NCBI GenBank assembly: GCA_036502625.1
Contig: DASXYG010000022.1
Span: forward strand, 1 to 28,597
Origin: DASXYG01 sp036502625
Lineage (GTDB): Bacteria > Actinomycetota > Actinomycetes > Streptosporangiales > Streptosporangiaceae
Length of the DNA: 28,597 nt
Direction of reading: 5' to 3'
Shown here: positions 1 to 6,170 of the stretch, piece after piece
Layout: each line of letters begins with the position of its first letter
Position numbering within the stretch: position 1 is the first letter of the stretch
Translations under genes and position numbers: made by a program
Notes under the pieces: generated by a model
Told to the model about the DNA's origin: nothing
Database searches by the model: none
Seen by the model: only the letters and a program-made list of their open reading frames with translations

Positions 1-600
1 GCCGCCCAGAGCGCGAGGAGCGGGCACGCACGCCCCTACCCCCACCGCAAACCAGCTCCAGGGATCGCCCAGACACTGCTCGCACCGAGGAGAGAGCACC
101 CGGCCGTCCCCCGCAACCAGGTCCACCGGCCGCAAGCGACACACGGGTTTCCCGCGACCACCTCCGGCGGCCACGCATGAACACAGCTCGGCGGGAGGAA
201 CACACTCCCCGGACCCCCTTCCCTCGTCACCAGGTCCACCGGCCGTACCCGGGAGTGGCCCGGGCGGGAGGGGTACCCGGCACCCAGGCCGCGACAGGCG
301 CCACGGGGTGCACAGAGCACACAAGGCACGGGCACGCAGCACGGGTGCACCCGGGGCACGGGACGCGCGACGCACCACCCCTAGCCCCAGCCACTAGCCC
401 CAGCCACGCCGTGACGCCGCGCGCGGAGCGCCGAGCCCGGCTGCGCGCGGAGCACCCCCAGGCACCCCCAGCAAGAGCGACAGCCCCGCGGCCCCACCCC
501 GAGAACGCTCACGCCAGGACGCGGGAAAAGCGCGCGCGCAGCGCGGCCTTACGCGTACGAACGCCGCACCCCCGCACGCCCCGGGAAACGCGAGACGGGG
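1..600. other. Non-coding, low-complexity GC-rich stretch
   Basis: I see no convincing gene here. The open frames are Arg/Pro/Ala/Thr-rich, lack domain motifs and have no ribosome-binding site, so I treat them as composition artefacts. Visible structure: a 17-bp direct repeat (accaggtccaccggccg) at 116-132 and 229-245, a 13-bp tandem duplication (ctagccccagcca) at 381-393 and 394-406, and a 12-bp palindrome (cgggtgcacccg) at 342-353. The block runs directly into the 60-bp tandem repeats at 601-780. Confidence 0.6.
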
Positions 601-780
601 CGCAGGGGACACGGGGCTGCGAGGCCCGCGGCGGAGACACGTGACGCAGGAGTTACGGGGCGCAGGGGACACCCGGCTGCGAGGCCCGCGGCGGAGACAC
701 GTGACGCAAGGGTCACGGGGCGCAGGGGACACCCGGCTGCGAGGCCCGCGGCGGAGGCACATGGCGCGGGAGTTACGGGG
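601..780. repeat. Three 60-bp tandem repeats
   Basis: Three head-to-tail units of exactly 60 bp lie at 601-660, 661-720 and 721-780, each beginning cgcaggggacac and ending acgggg. They differ at only a few positions, for example gg/cc at unit positions 13-14. Unit 3 contains the TAA stop of the thioesterase gene at 773-775. The sequence just beyond (781 onward, coding for the thioesterase C-terminus) still aligns loosely: after the shared gagttacgggg it carries acccggctg at nearly the same offset. The array therefore looks like tandem copies of that gene's 3' end. With a 60-bp period, all frames stay open through it on both strands. Confidence 0.9.
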
Positions 781-1189
781 ACGGGCGAAGTACCCGGCTG
801 TGGCCGCGGAACTCGGCGATGACCGACTCCGCTCGGGTGACGCGTACGTCGTAGATGCCGCTGCGGCCGTACACGGCGCGTTCCTCGGCTACCGCGAGGA
901 GTTCGTCGCCCTCCTTTGCCGAGGCGACGAACGTGATCTCGGCGCCGGCGGCTACCGCGGCGGGGCCGTGGCTGTTGCAGGCGCAGGCGAACGCGGTGTC
1001 GGCCAGGGTGAAGACGTAGCCGCCGTGCACGATGCCGTGGCCGTTCACCATCCGCGCCCCCACGGTCATCCGCAGCGCGGCGCGGCCCTCGGCGAGCTCG
1101 ACCAGCTCCATGCCCAGGGCGCGGGACGCCTCATCCGCGGCGAACATCGCCCGCGCCGCCGCGACCCCAGAAGCCTCCGACGCGGACAT
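773..1189 (-). CDS. PaaI-type hotdog acyl-CoA thioesterase
   Basis: This 138-aa protein is a single-domain hotdog thioesterase of the PaaI (hydroxyphenylacetyl-CoA thioesterase) type, expected to hydrolyse aromatic or medium-chain acyl-CoA in the cytoplasm. Visible hallmarks are the NGHGIVHGG loop and the LADTAFACACN helix, which carries the catalytic Asp of the family. Length is normal for PaaI. The ATG start follows the strong Shine-Dalgarno aggggagg. The gene is divergent from the lactonase at 1298, with 108 bp between them. No other phenylacetate-pathway gene is present in the window, so the substrate cannot be read from context. The last codons and the TAA stop fall inside the third 60-bp repeat, so the extreme C-terminus may have been reshaped by that array. 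I leave the symbol empty because paaI proper sits in paa operons. Confidence 0.85.
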   Translation of the reverse strand: MSASEASGVAAARAMFAADEASRALGMELVELAEGRAALRMTVGARMVNGHGIVHGGYVFTLADTAFACACNSHGPAAVAAGAEITFVASAKEGDELLAVAEERAVYGRSGIYDVRVTRAESVIAEFRGHSRVLRPSP

Positions 1190-1260
1190 GCGCCTCCCCT
1201 GCCAGGTTCCAACCCGTCCGCCTCAGCGTACGGACAACCTCAAGGGGAACCTCCCCGCCC

Positions 1261-1289
1261 TTGCCTCAGCCCCGCGGAATCTCTAGGTT
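1261..1289 (+). promoter_or_regulatory. Candidate promoter of the lactonase gene (leaderless type)
   Basis: TTGCCT (1261-1266), a 17-bp spacer and TAGGTT (1284-1289) form a sigma-70-like promoter. The -10 ends 8 nt before the ATG at 1298, so transcription would begin at or next to the start codon. There is no Shine-Dalgarno sequence before that ATG, which fits a leaderless mRNA. This is inference from sequence only. Confidence 0.5.
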
Positions 1290-1297
1290 CCTGGCGT

Positions 1298-2164
1298 ATG
1301 GCCGGTACGGGTGTGATCGACGCGCATCAGCATCTCTGGGACCTCGGGCGGGCCAGGTACGACTGGCTCACCCCCGACCAGGCGCCCATCAACCGGACGA
1401 TCGGCTGGGACGAGGTGGCCCCGCTCATCCGGTCGACGCCCGTCGAGCGCACCGTCCTCGTGCAGGCCGCCGACAACGCCGAGGACACCTCGTACATGTT
1501 CGAGGTGGCCGCCGCGCATCCCGAGGTGGCGGGGGTGGTGGCCTGGGTGCCGCTCGACCGGCCCGATGACGCGGCCGACCAGCTCCTCGACCTCCGCGGC
1601 CGCCCGAAGTTCGCGGGCATCCGCAACCTCATCCACGACCAGCCGGACCCGGACTGGCTCGTACGCCCCGACGTGACCCACGGGCTGGCGCTCCTGGCGG
1701 ACGCCCGCGTGCCGTTCGACGTGGTCGCCGTCCTGCCCCGGCATCTCGAACACGTGGAGACGCTGTCCGAGCGGTTCCCCGACCTCCGCATGGTCATCGA
1801 CCACCTGGCGAAGCCGCCGATCAAGGGCGGGGCGTACGAGGGCGGGCCGGAGCGCTGGCGCGGCCTCATGACGCGCGCCGCGGCCAACCCCAACGTGTAC
1901 GCCAAGGTCTCCGGCCTCTACCCGGCGTCCGGCGACCAGCGCGACTGGACGCCGGACGACCTCCGCCCGTACGTCGACCACGCCTTCGAGGCCTTCGGCG
2001 CCGACCGCCTCATGTTCGGCTCCGACTGGCCGGTCTCCGTCCACGCGGGCGGCTACCTCCCGGTGTGGACCGGCCTCGGCACCCTCTTCGCCGAGCTCAC
2101 CCCGTCCGAGCGCTCGGCCGTCACGCACGACACCGCCGTACGCTTCTACGACCTCACGCCCTGA
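1298..2164 (+). CDS. Amidohydrolase-family sugar lactonase-like protein
   Basis: The 288-aa protein belongs to the amidohydrolase_2 / COG3618 group, TIM-barrel hydrolases that include L-fuconolactonase and L-rhamnono-1,4-lactonase. The N-terminal metal-binding HxH motif is AHQHLWD (His10, His12), an internal DHLAKPP segment follows, and the C-terminal metal Asp lies in FGSDWP (about Asp243). Length is typical. I chose the ATG at 1298 because the HQHLWD motif must lie near the N-terminus and a TAGGTT -10 element sits 8 nt upstream; longer in-frame extensions run through the thioesterase gene and are spurious. There is no sugar transporter or dehydrogenase next to it, so lactone specificity is unknown. 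It converges on the anchor-P gene with only 9 bp between the stop codons. Confidence 0.85.
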   Translation: MAGTGVIDAHQHLWDLGRARYDWLTPDQAPINRTIGWDEVAPLIRSTPVERTVLVQAADNAEDTSYMFEVAAAHPEVAGVVAWVPLDRPDDAADQLLDLRGRPKFAGIRNLIHDQPDPDWLVRPDVTHGLALLADARVPFDVVAVLPRHLEHVETLSERFPDLRMVIDHLAKPPIKGGAYEGGPERWRGLMTRAAANPNVYAKVSGLYPASGDQRDWTPDDLRPYVDHAFEAFGADRLMFGSDWPVSVHAGGYLPVWTGLGTLFAELTPSERSAVTHDTAVRFYDLTP

Positions 2165-2173
2165 CGCCCTGCC

Positions 2174-2869
2174 TCAGCCGGTGACCGGGAGGTCGTGGTG
2201 GACGGGCGTGGGCGCGGGGGCCTGGTGCGCGGGCGGCTGCTGCGGTGCGGGGGTCGTCGGCTGGGCCGCGGCCTTTCCGCAGGTCACCGAGGAAACCGAG
2301 ACGGTCTCCAGCTTGCCCGCGATCGGCACACGGGCCTCGATGGCCGTGACCCGGAGGCTGCCGTCGGCGGCGCGGACCTGCTTGTTGAGCGTGACGGTCG
2401 CGGTGCCGAGCGGGCCGAGGTGGGCGCGTACGGCGGAGTTCGGCGCCGGGCTGACCGCGAGGTGCTGCTTGCCGAGCCGCGCGGCCACGAGGTCGACGCT
2501 GCCCTTGCCGTGCGTGCAGAGCGCGGTGACGGCGCTCGCCGAGAGGCCGAGCTTCTTCACGAGGAGGTCGGCGACCGAGGCGCGCGCCATGGCACGGTCC
2601 GCCGTGGTGTGCAGCGCGGACGCCTTCACCAGCGGGTTCTTCGGCAGCGACAGCAGGCTGCGGTCGGCCTTGCGGCCGGTGGACGCGACGGCGCTGATCG
2701 CCGGTACGGCGACCGGGCCCGCGGCGTTCAGCGCGTACGCCGAGCCGTGCCCGGTCGTGCGCGCCGGGGCGGCGAGCGCGGGGCCCGCGGCGACGCCCAC
2801 GGTGGCGACGACGGTGGCGACGACGGTGGCCGCCATGGCGGCCGTACGGGTGAGACGGGATGCGGACAT
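2174..2869 (-). CDS. Secreted choice-of-anchor P family protein ending in bare LPVTG
   Basis: The 231-aa protein starts with a signal peptide (Arg residues, then an Ala/Val-rich hydrophobic stretch, cleavage expected near GPALA-AP, residues 30-35). The mature part resembles the actinobacterial choice-of-anchor P family: GSAYALNAAGPVAVP near the start, an ASVADL segment, two Cys (ALCTHGKG and VSSVTCGK) that may pair, and TVTLNKQVRAADGSL. A Pro/Gln/Ala-rich linker follows and the chain stops at HHDLPVTG. LPVTG looks like a sortase motif, but the hydrophobic helix and positive tail needed for sorting are absent, so anchoring should fail unless another route is used. The ATG start has AGGAG 8 nt upstream. 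It lies 44 bp downstream of the L,D-transpeptidase gene on the same strand and probably shares its transcript. Function of the family is unknown. Confidence 0.75.
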   Translation of the reverse strand: MSASRLTRTAAMAATVVATVVATVGVAAGPALAAPARTTGHGSAYALNAAGPVAVPAISAVASTGRKADRSLLSLPKNPLVKASALHTTADRAMARASVADLLVKKLGLSASAVTALCTHGKGSVDLVAARLGKQHLAVSPAPNSAVRAHLGPLGTATVTLNKQVRAADGSLRVTAIEARVPIAGKLETVSVSSVTCGKAAAQPTTPAPQQPPAHQAPAPTPVHHDLPVTG

Positions 2870-2913
2870 GCGTGGTACTCCTGTTCGGTCGGTGATCTCG
2901 CGGGGTGGCGGGG

Positions 2914-3729
2914 TCAGGTGATCTGCACGGGGCTGCCGAGCGGCACGCGCGACAGGGTGCCGAGCGCGGCGGGCGGCGTACGGACGCAGCCGTGGCTGAC
3001 GTCGTGCCCGAAGACGGACTTGTCGGGCCAGCCGTGCAGCGCGACGGTGCCGGGCCCGCCGCCGAAGCTGTCCAGGGAGTTGGAGTGGGTGCCGAGCGGC
3101 AGGATGAGCTTGCTGTACGTCGGCTTCGGCGGGGACAGCGACGCCAGCAGGAACGTACGCCCGGCGGGCGTGGGGTTCTTGGCGGTGCCGACCGCGACCG
3201 TCCACGCGCCCAGGCGGCGCCCCGCCTCGGTCAGCGTCAGCCGGTGCGCGCCGCGGTCGACGGCGATCCGGTACGCCGACGTGGCCGTGTGCTGCGTCTT
3301 GTCGGTCGGCAGCCAGCCGGACGTGTGGTCGGGGCGGCTCGGCAGCAGCACGCGCCGCCATCCGCCCTGGTCGGCGATGACCGGAACCCAGGTGGGCCCG
3401 TCGAGTTGCTTGGCGGGCAGCACCGCGATCGGCTTGCCGCCCGGCCGGTCGTAGACGGGGGTGTCGCGCGCGGGGTGCACCACCGTGCCGTCGAGCGGCG
3501 CGTTCGGCGCGGGGTCGGCGGGCGCGCCGTGGACCGTGCCGTACGTCGTGGCGTGCGGCAGGCGGGCGAGGCGCGCGGCGCTCACCGGCGCGGCCTTGGG
3601 GCCCGCGGCGGACGGGGTGCGGGCGGCCTCGCCCGCGGTGCCCTTGGCGCTGGCGCCGCATCCGGAGGTCAGCGCCGCGACGAGGCCGACGATGACGAAC
3701 GCGCCACCGTACGTGCGTATGACGTGCAA
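2914..3729 (-). CDS. L,D-transpeptidase (YkuD) lipoprotein
   Basis: The 271-aa protein is an exported cell-wall enzyme that would form 3-3 peptidoglycan cross-links or attach proteins to peptidoglycan. It begins with a lipoprotein signal peptide whose lipobox is LTSGC (Cys24). An Ala/Pro-rich linker follows, then an SH3-like segment (about 85-140, with DTPVYDRPGG and GWLPTDK), then the YkuD domain with the catalytic signature HGW...SHGCVR (His, Ser-His-Gly-Cys) near the C-terminus. The start is TTG at 3729, 4 nt after GGAGG; no ATG or GTG fits before the signal peptide. Its neighbour is the secreted anchor-P protein, and a stress sigma factor lies upstream, so a cell-envelope role is consistent. 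The conserved Cys of the active site is intact. Confidence 0.9.
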   Translation of the reverse strand: MHVIRTYGGAFVIVGLVAALTSGCGASAKGTAGEAARTPSAAGPKAAPVSAARLARLPHATTYGTVHGAPADPAPNAPLDGTVVHPARDTPVYDRPGGKPIAVLPAKQLDGPTWVPVIADQGGWRRVLLPSRPDHTSGWLPTDKTQHTATSAYRIAVDRGAHRLTLTEAGRRLGAWTVAVGTAKNPTPAGRTFLLASLSPPKPTYSKLILPLGTHSNSLDSFGGGPGTVALHGWPDKSVFGHDVSHGCVRTPPAALGTLSRVPLGSPVQIT

Positions 3730-3765
3730 AAGCCCTCCAACACCGGACGGGAAGTGAGGAGGACG

Positions 3766-3795
3766 CTACAACACGTCATTTCATGATCACCGCAA
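3766..3795 (-). promoter_or_regulatory. Possible promoter of the L,D-transpeptidase gene
   Basis: On the minus strand TTGCGG (3795-3790) and TTGTAG (3771-3766) are 18 bp apart, upstream of the TTG start at 3729. The match is moderate. Two near-copies of atgatcac-n2/3-aacgta occur at 3783-3799 and 3855-3870 in the same intergenic region; the first overlaps the -35. They may be regulator sites, but this is speculative. Confidence 0.3.
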
Positions 3796-3929
3796 CGTAC
3801 GCACCTATGTATTCGGAGCTATCGGACGAAGCTCCAGAAAGCGCATCCCGCACGATGATCACAAAACGTAATCACCGCAGCGCGATACGCGTGCCGATCC
3901 AAAAGGTAAATTCTCGGACTCACGTGTTT

Positions 3930-3961
3930 GGGCGCCGCCCCGGTTGCCCGGAGCGGCGCCC
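3930..3961 (-). terminator. Hairpin terminator after the sigma factor gene
   Basis: A perfect 9-bp inverted repeat, GGGCGCCGC (3930-3938) and GCGGCGCCC (3953-3961), with a 14-nt loop lies 39 bp past the stop of the sigma gene on its transcript. No U-tract follows, as is usual in actinobacteria. Confidence 0.6.
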
Positions 3962-4000
3962 TCACTATCACGGATGTATCACGATGATCGGCGCCGAACG

Positions 4001-4786
4001 TTACGACGCGGCACTCTCCATGACCTGGTCGCGCAATTCGGCGCAGGTGCTCGCAATCAGGCGTGATACGTGCATCTGGGAGATTCCGAGCTTCTCGGCG
4101 ATCTGCGCCTGGGTGAAGTTGCCGTAGAAGCGCAGCAGGAGGATCTTCCGCTCCCTGATGGGCAGCCGGGGCAGCGCCCAGCGCAGCGCCTCGATGTCGA
4201 CGACCTGGTCGATCCCCTCGTCCTCGCCGCCGACCAGGTCGGCGAGGGTGGTGTCGGGATCATTGGGGGCGGGGGCGTCCAGCGAGACCGGACGGAACGT
4301 CGCGGCGTCGGCCTCGGCGACCTCGCGCTCGCCGGCGCCCATCCGGGCGGCGATCTCGCGGGGTGTGGGCTGGTGGCCGGTGCCCTGCGCCATCTCCTCG
4401 CGCACCTTGCGGATGTCGGACTGCAACTCCTGGAGCCGGCGGGGAAGCCGGATCCAGCGGCGCCGGTCGCGGAAGTGGCGCTTCACCGTGCCCAGCACCG
4501 TGAGCTTGGCGAACGGCAGGAACGCACCGCGCTCGGCGTCGAAGCGGCTGATGGCCTCCATCAGCCCGACGTACGCCTCCTGGCGCAGGACCTCGTGGTC
4601 CTCGCCGCGCCCCGAATAGCGCGATGCGACCCATCGGACGAGCCATTCGTGCCGCTTGACGACCTCGTTCACCGCGGCATTTCGCGTGGGGTCGTCCGTC
4701 GCCAGGCCTGAAACCGTGGAGAGGAGCGTTTCCGTGGTCACGCTCTCCGTCTCCGCGGGGCGGATCAACTCGAGCGTCATTATCAT
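4001..4786 (-). CDS. SigB/SigF/SigG-type RNA polymerase sigma factor
   Basis: The protein (261 aa from the chosen start) is a group 3 sigma-70 factor of the stress/sporulation type that directs RNA polymerase to alternative promoters. Region 2 is visible as EWLVRWVASRYSGRGEDHEVLRQ... followed by AYVGLMEAISRFD and FLPFAKLTVLGTVKRHFRD. Region 3 carries the PTPREIAARMG helix. Region 4 ends in a clear HTH, FTQAQIAEKLGISQMHVSRL. I prefer ATG 4786 because AGGA lies 7 nt upstream; ATG 4813 would add nine residues with a weaker site. No anti-sigma or anti-anti-sigma gene is adjacent, although such partners often accompany this class, so control may be encoded elsewhere. A hairpin terminator follows. 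Confidence 0.9.
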   Translation of the reverse strand: MIMTLELIRPAETESVTTETLLSTVSGLATDDPTRNAAVNEVVKRHEWLVRWVASRYSGRGEDHEVLRQEAYVGLMEAISRFDAERGAFLPFAKLTVLGTVKRHFRDRRRWIRLPRRLQELQSDIRKVREEMAQGTGHQPTPREIAARMGAGEREVAEADAATFRPVSLDAPAPNDPDTTLADLVGGEDEGIDQVVDIEALRWALPRLPIRERKILLLRFYGNFTQAQIAEKLGISQMHVSRLIASTCAELRDQVMESAAS

Positions 4787-5098
4787 CACCGGATCCTGTC
4801 GAGGGCTCTCCATTCCGTTGGTGAGTGTCGCCGAGAGGCTCCTCCATAAACTTCCGCGAGGAAACAGATTCCGCCCGTACAGATCACCGCAAACCGTCGC
4901 CGCCGGTCACGGGGTTATCGACGTTTCGTCGTAAATTCGCCTTTTACCTGCGACGACTCCGCGCGCCCCGCCGCCCGTACGCACCGCGACCGGCAATCCG
5001 GTCAACCGGAACCCGCGTTTTTCCATGTGGAAACATCACCGGCATCCCGGCAGGCCACGGAAGGATTCAACCCGCCTACACGGGTAGGCGGCCTCGCG
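4787..5098. other. Divergent intergenic region, sigma gene / marR-like gene
   Basis: About 310 bp without a gene, noticeably more AT-rich than the surroundings (for example 4921-4950), as expected for promoters firing in both directions. I could not identify a confident -35/-10 pair or a SigB-type GTTT/GGGTAT promoter. An imperfect inverted repeat, gtaaa...tttac (4931-4947), and a perfect palindrome at 5072-5091 are the only clear structures. Confidence 0.5.
5072..5091. promoter_or_regulatory. 8-bp-arm palindrome, candidate MarR operator
   Basis: CCGCCTAC (5072-5079), spacer ACGG and GTAGGCGG (5084-5091) form a perfect inverted repeat ending 7 bp before the proposed ATG of the MarR-type gene. 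MarR dimers bind palindromes of about this size, often in their own promoter, so autoregulation is plausible. It could alternatively act as an mRNA hairpin near the start codon. Confidence 0.45.
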
Positions 5099-5590
5099 AT
5101 GGCGATTCCGATGGGACGCGCGAGGGTGACCGTGGCGAGCCGAGGTTCGTGGGCCGAGCAGGAGACCGAGGGCGACGTGCGCACGGTGGAGGCCGCCTGC
5201 GCCGACCTCCACCGCATCTGGGAGCGCGCGCTCGAGGAGCTCAGCTCCACCCTCACCCCGGTCCAGCTCCGCGCCCTGCTGGCGATCGACAGGTCGGGCC
5301 CGTTGAGCCTGAACACCCTCGCCGGCGAGCTGCACGCGTCACCGTCCGCGGCCAGCAAGGTCTGCGACCGCCTCCAGCACGCGGGCTTCATCACCCGCAA
5401 AGCCGCCCGGGACGACCGACGAGGCGTCGTCCTCTCGCTGAGCCGCGCGGGCGCGGGCCTGGTCGCCTGGGTGCACAGCCGCCACCGCGAACGCCTCGCC
5501 GCGATCGTCGAGTCGATGAGCGCGGACGGCCGCGCCGCCCTCCTCACCGGCCTCCGCGAACTGCGCGACTCCATCAGGCGCCGCACCTGA
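5099..5590 (+). CDS. MarR-family transcriptional regulator
   Basis: The 163-aa protein is a winged-helix regulator of the MarR type. The recognition region is GPLSLNTLAGELHASPSAAS followed by KVCDRLQHAGFITRK, and the wing is AARDDRRGVVLSLSRAG. N- and C-terminal helices would form the dimer interface. Start choice is uncertain: ATG 5099, ATG 5111 and an upstream ATG at 5027 are in frame. I chose 5099 because upstream residues look non-conserved and the 5072-5091 palindrome then sits in the leader. There is no good Shine-Dalgarno sequence. The gene precedes the CBS-domain gene on the same strand with about 100 bp between them, which includes a separate regulatory box, so they are probably separate transcripts. 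The effector ligand is unknown. Confidence 0.8.
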   Translation: MAIPMGRARVTVASRGSWAEQETEGDVRTVEAACADLHRIWERALEELSSTLTPVQLRALLAIDRSGPLSLNTLAGELHASPSAASKVCDRLQHAGFITRKAARDDRRGVVLSLSRAGAGLVAWVHSRHRERLAAIVESMSADGRAALLTGLRELRDSIRRRT

Positions 5591-5607
5591 CCCACCGGAA
5601 TGGGGCC

Positions 5608-5621
5608 GGGACCTATGTCCC
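5608..5621. promoter_or_regulatory. DosR/DevR-type palindromic box
   Basis: GGGAC-CTAT-GTCCC is a palindrome with exact GGGAC/GTCCC half-sites separated by 4 bp, the arrangement of the mycobacterial DosR (DevR) dormancy box (core GGGAC-N4-GTCCC). It ends 72 bp before the ATG of the CBS-domain gene, and CBS-pair proteins are known DosR-regulon members in mycobacteria (Rv2626c). The half-sites and spacing are seen directly. Binding by a DosR-like regulator is inference. Confidence 0.6.
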
Positions 5622-5693
5622 CGTATCGGCGGACGTGCGCCCCGTGAGCCGGGACGGCCGCGCCCTTAGCGTCGTAATGCTGAAGGGAGCGCG

Positions 5694-6170
5694 ATGAGCA
5701 TCCAGACCGCGAACGGCCACGCACCGGCAGTAGCGGACCTCCTCGTCGAGGAGGTCATGCGCACGGCGCCCGACCATATCGAGACCAGCGAGTCGACCAT
5801 GATGGCGTGGGAGATGATGCGGCGCGGTGGCTACCACCACATGCCGGTGGTCGCGCCGGACGGCACGTACGCCGGAATGGTGGACACCGAGACGCTCGCG
5901 GCCACCTGGCCGGGCGGCGGGCCCGACCACGCCAGGCGCGAGGTCGCCGACATGCTGGGCAGCCAGCACCATCCGCGAGTGCGGGCGGGCGATCCCGTAC
6001 GCGCCGTCGCCGTCGCCATGCTGCACTGCCGCACCCACGCGGTGGCCGTGGTCGACGACAAGGACCGCCTCATCGGCATCGTGACGTCCGCGGACCTCCT
6101 CGCCCTGCTCGCCGGACCCCCGGACCGGCTGACCCGGTCTCCGCTGTTCAGTGCCGTGGGAACCCGGTGA
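5694..6170 (+). CDS. Two-CBS-domain protein, possible hypoxia/stress protein
   Basis: The 158-aa protein consists almost entirely of a CBS-domain pair (a Bateman module) that usually binds adenosyl nucleotides. CBS1 covers about residues 15-70 (VEEVMRTAPDHIE..., GYHHMPVVAPDGTYAGMVD) and CBS2 about 85-145 (HHPRVRAGDPVRAVAVAML, THAVAVVDDKDRLIGIVTSADLLALL). No catalytic domain is attached. The ATG follows GGGAG at 4 nt spacing. A DosR-type palindrome upstream suggests induction under low oxygen or redox stress, as for mycobacterial stand-alone CBS proteins. The last 23 bp overlap the convergent ThrE-like gene. The biochemical role of stand-alone CBS proteins is generally unclear. Confidence 0.85.
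   Translation: MSIQTANGHAPAVADLLVEEVMRTAPDHIETSESTMMAWEMMRRGGYHHMPVVAPDGTYAGMVDTETLAATWPGGGPDHARREVADMLGSQHHPRVRAGDPVRAVAVAMLHCRTHAVAVVDDKDRLIGIVTSADLLALLAGPPDRLTRSPLFSAVGTR

Noticed and set aside
177..644. Plus-strand open frame of 155 codons
   Set aside because: Arg/Pro/Thr/Ala-rich with no domain and no ribosome-binding site; openness is explained by extreme GC content and the repeats.
394..762. Minus-strand frame encoding repeated CLRRGPRSRVSPAP units
   Set aside because: The peptide repeat simply reflects the 60-bp DNA repeat (20 codons per unit); it is not in frame with the thioesterase and has no start signal.
1283..2128. Long minus-strand frame opposite the lactonase gene
   Set aside because: It mirrors the true gene with Val/Gly/Arg-rich composition; the plus strand has clear metal-binding motifs.
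5084..5101. Leaderless -10 (TAGGCG) for the MarR gene with the 8-nt spacing seen elsewhere
   Set aside because: The hexamer lacks the final T of the -10 and is part of the palindrome, so the match may be chance.
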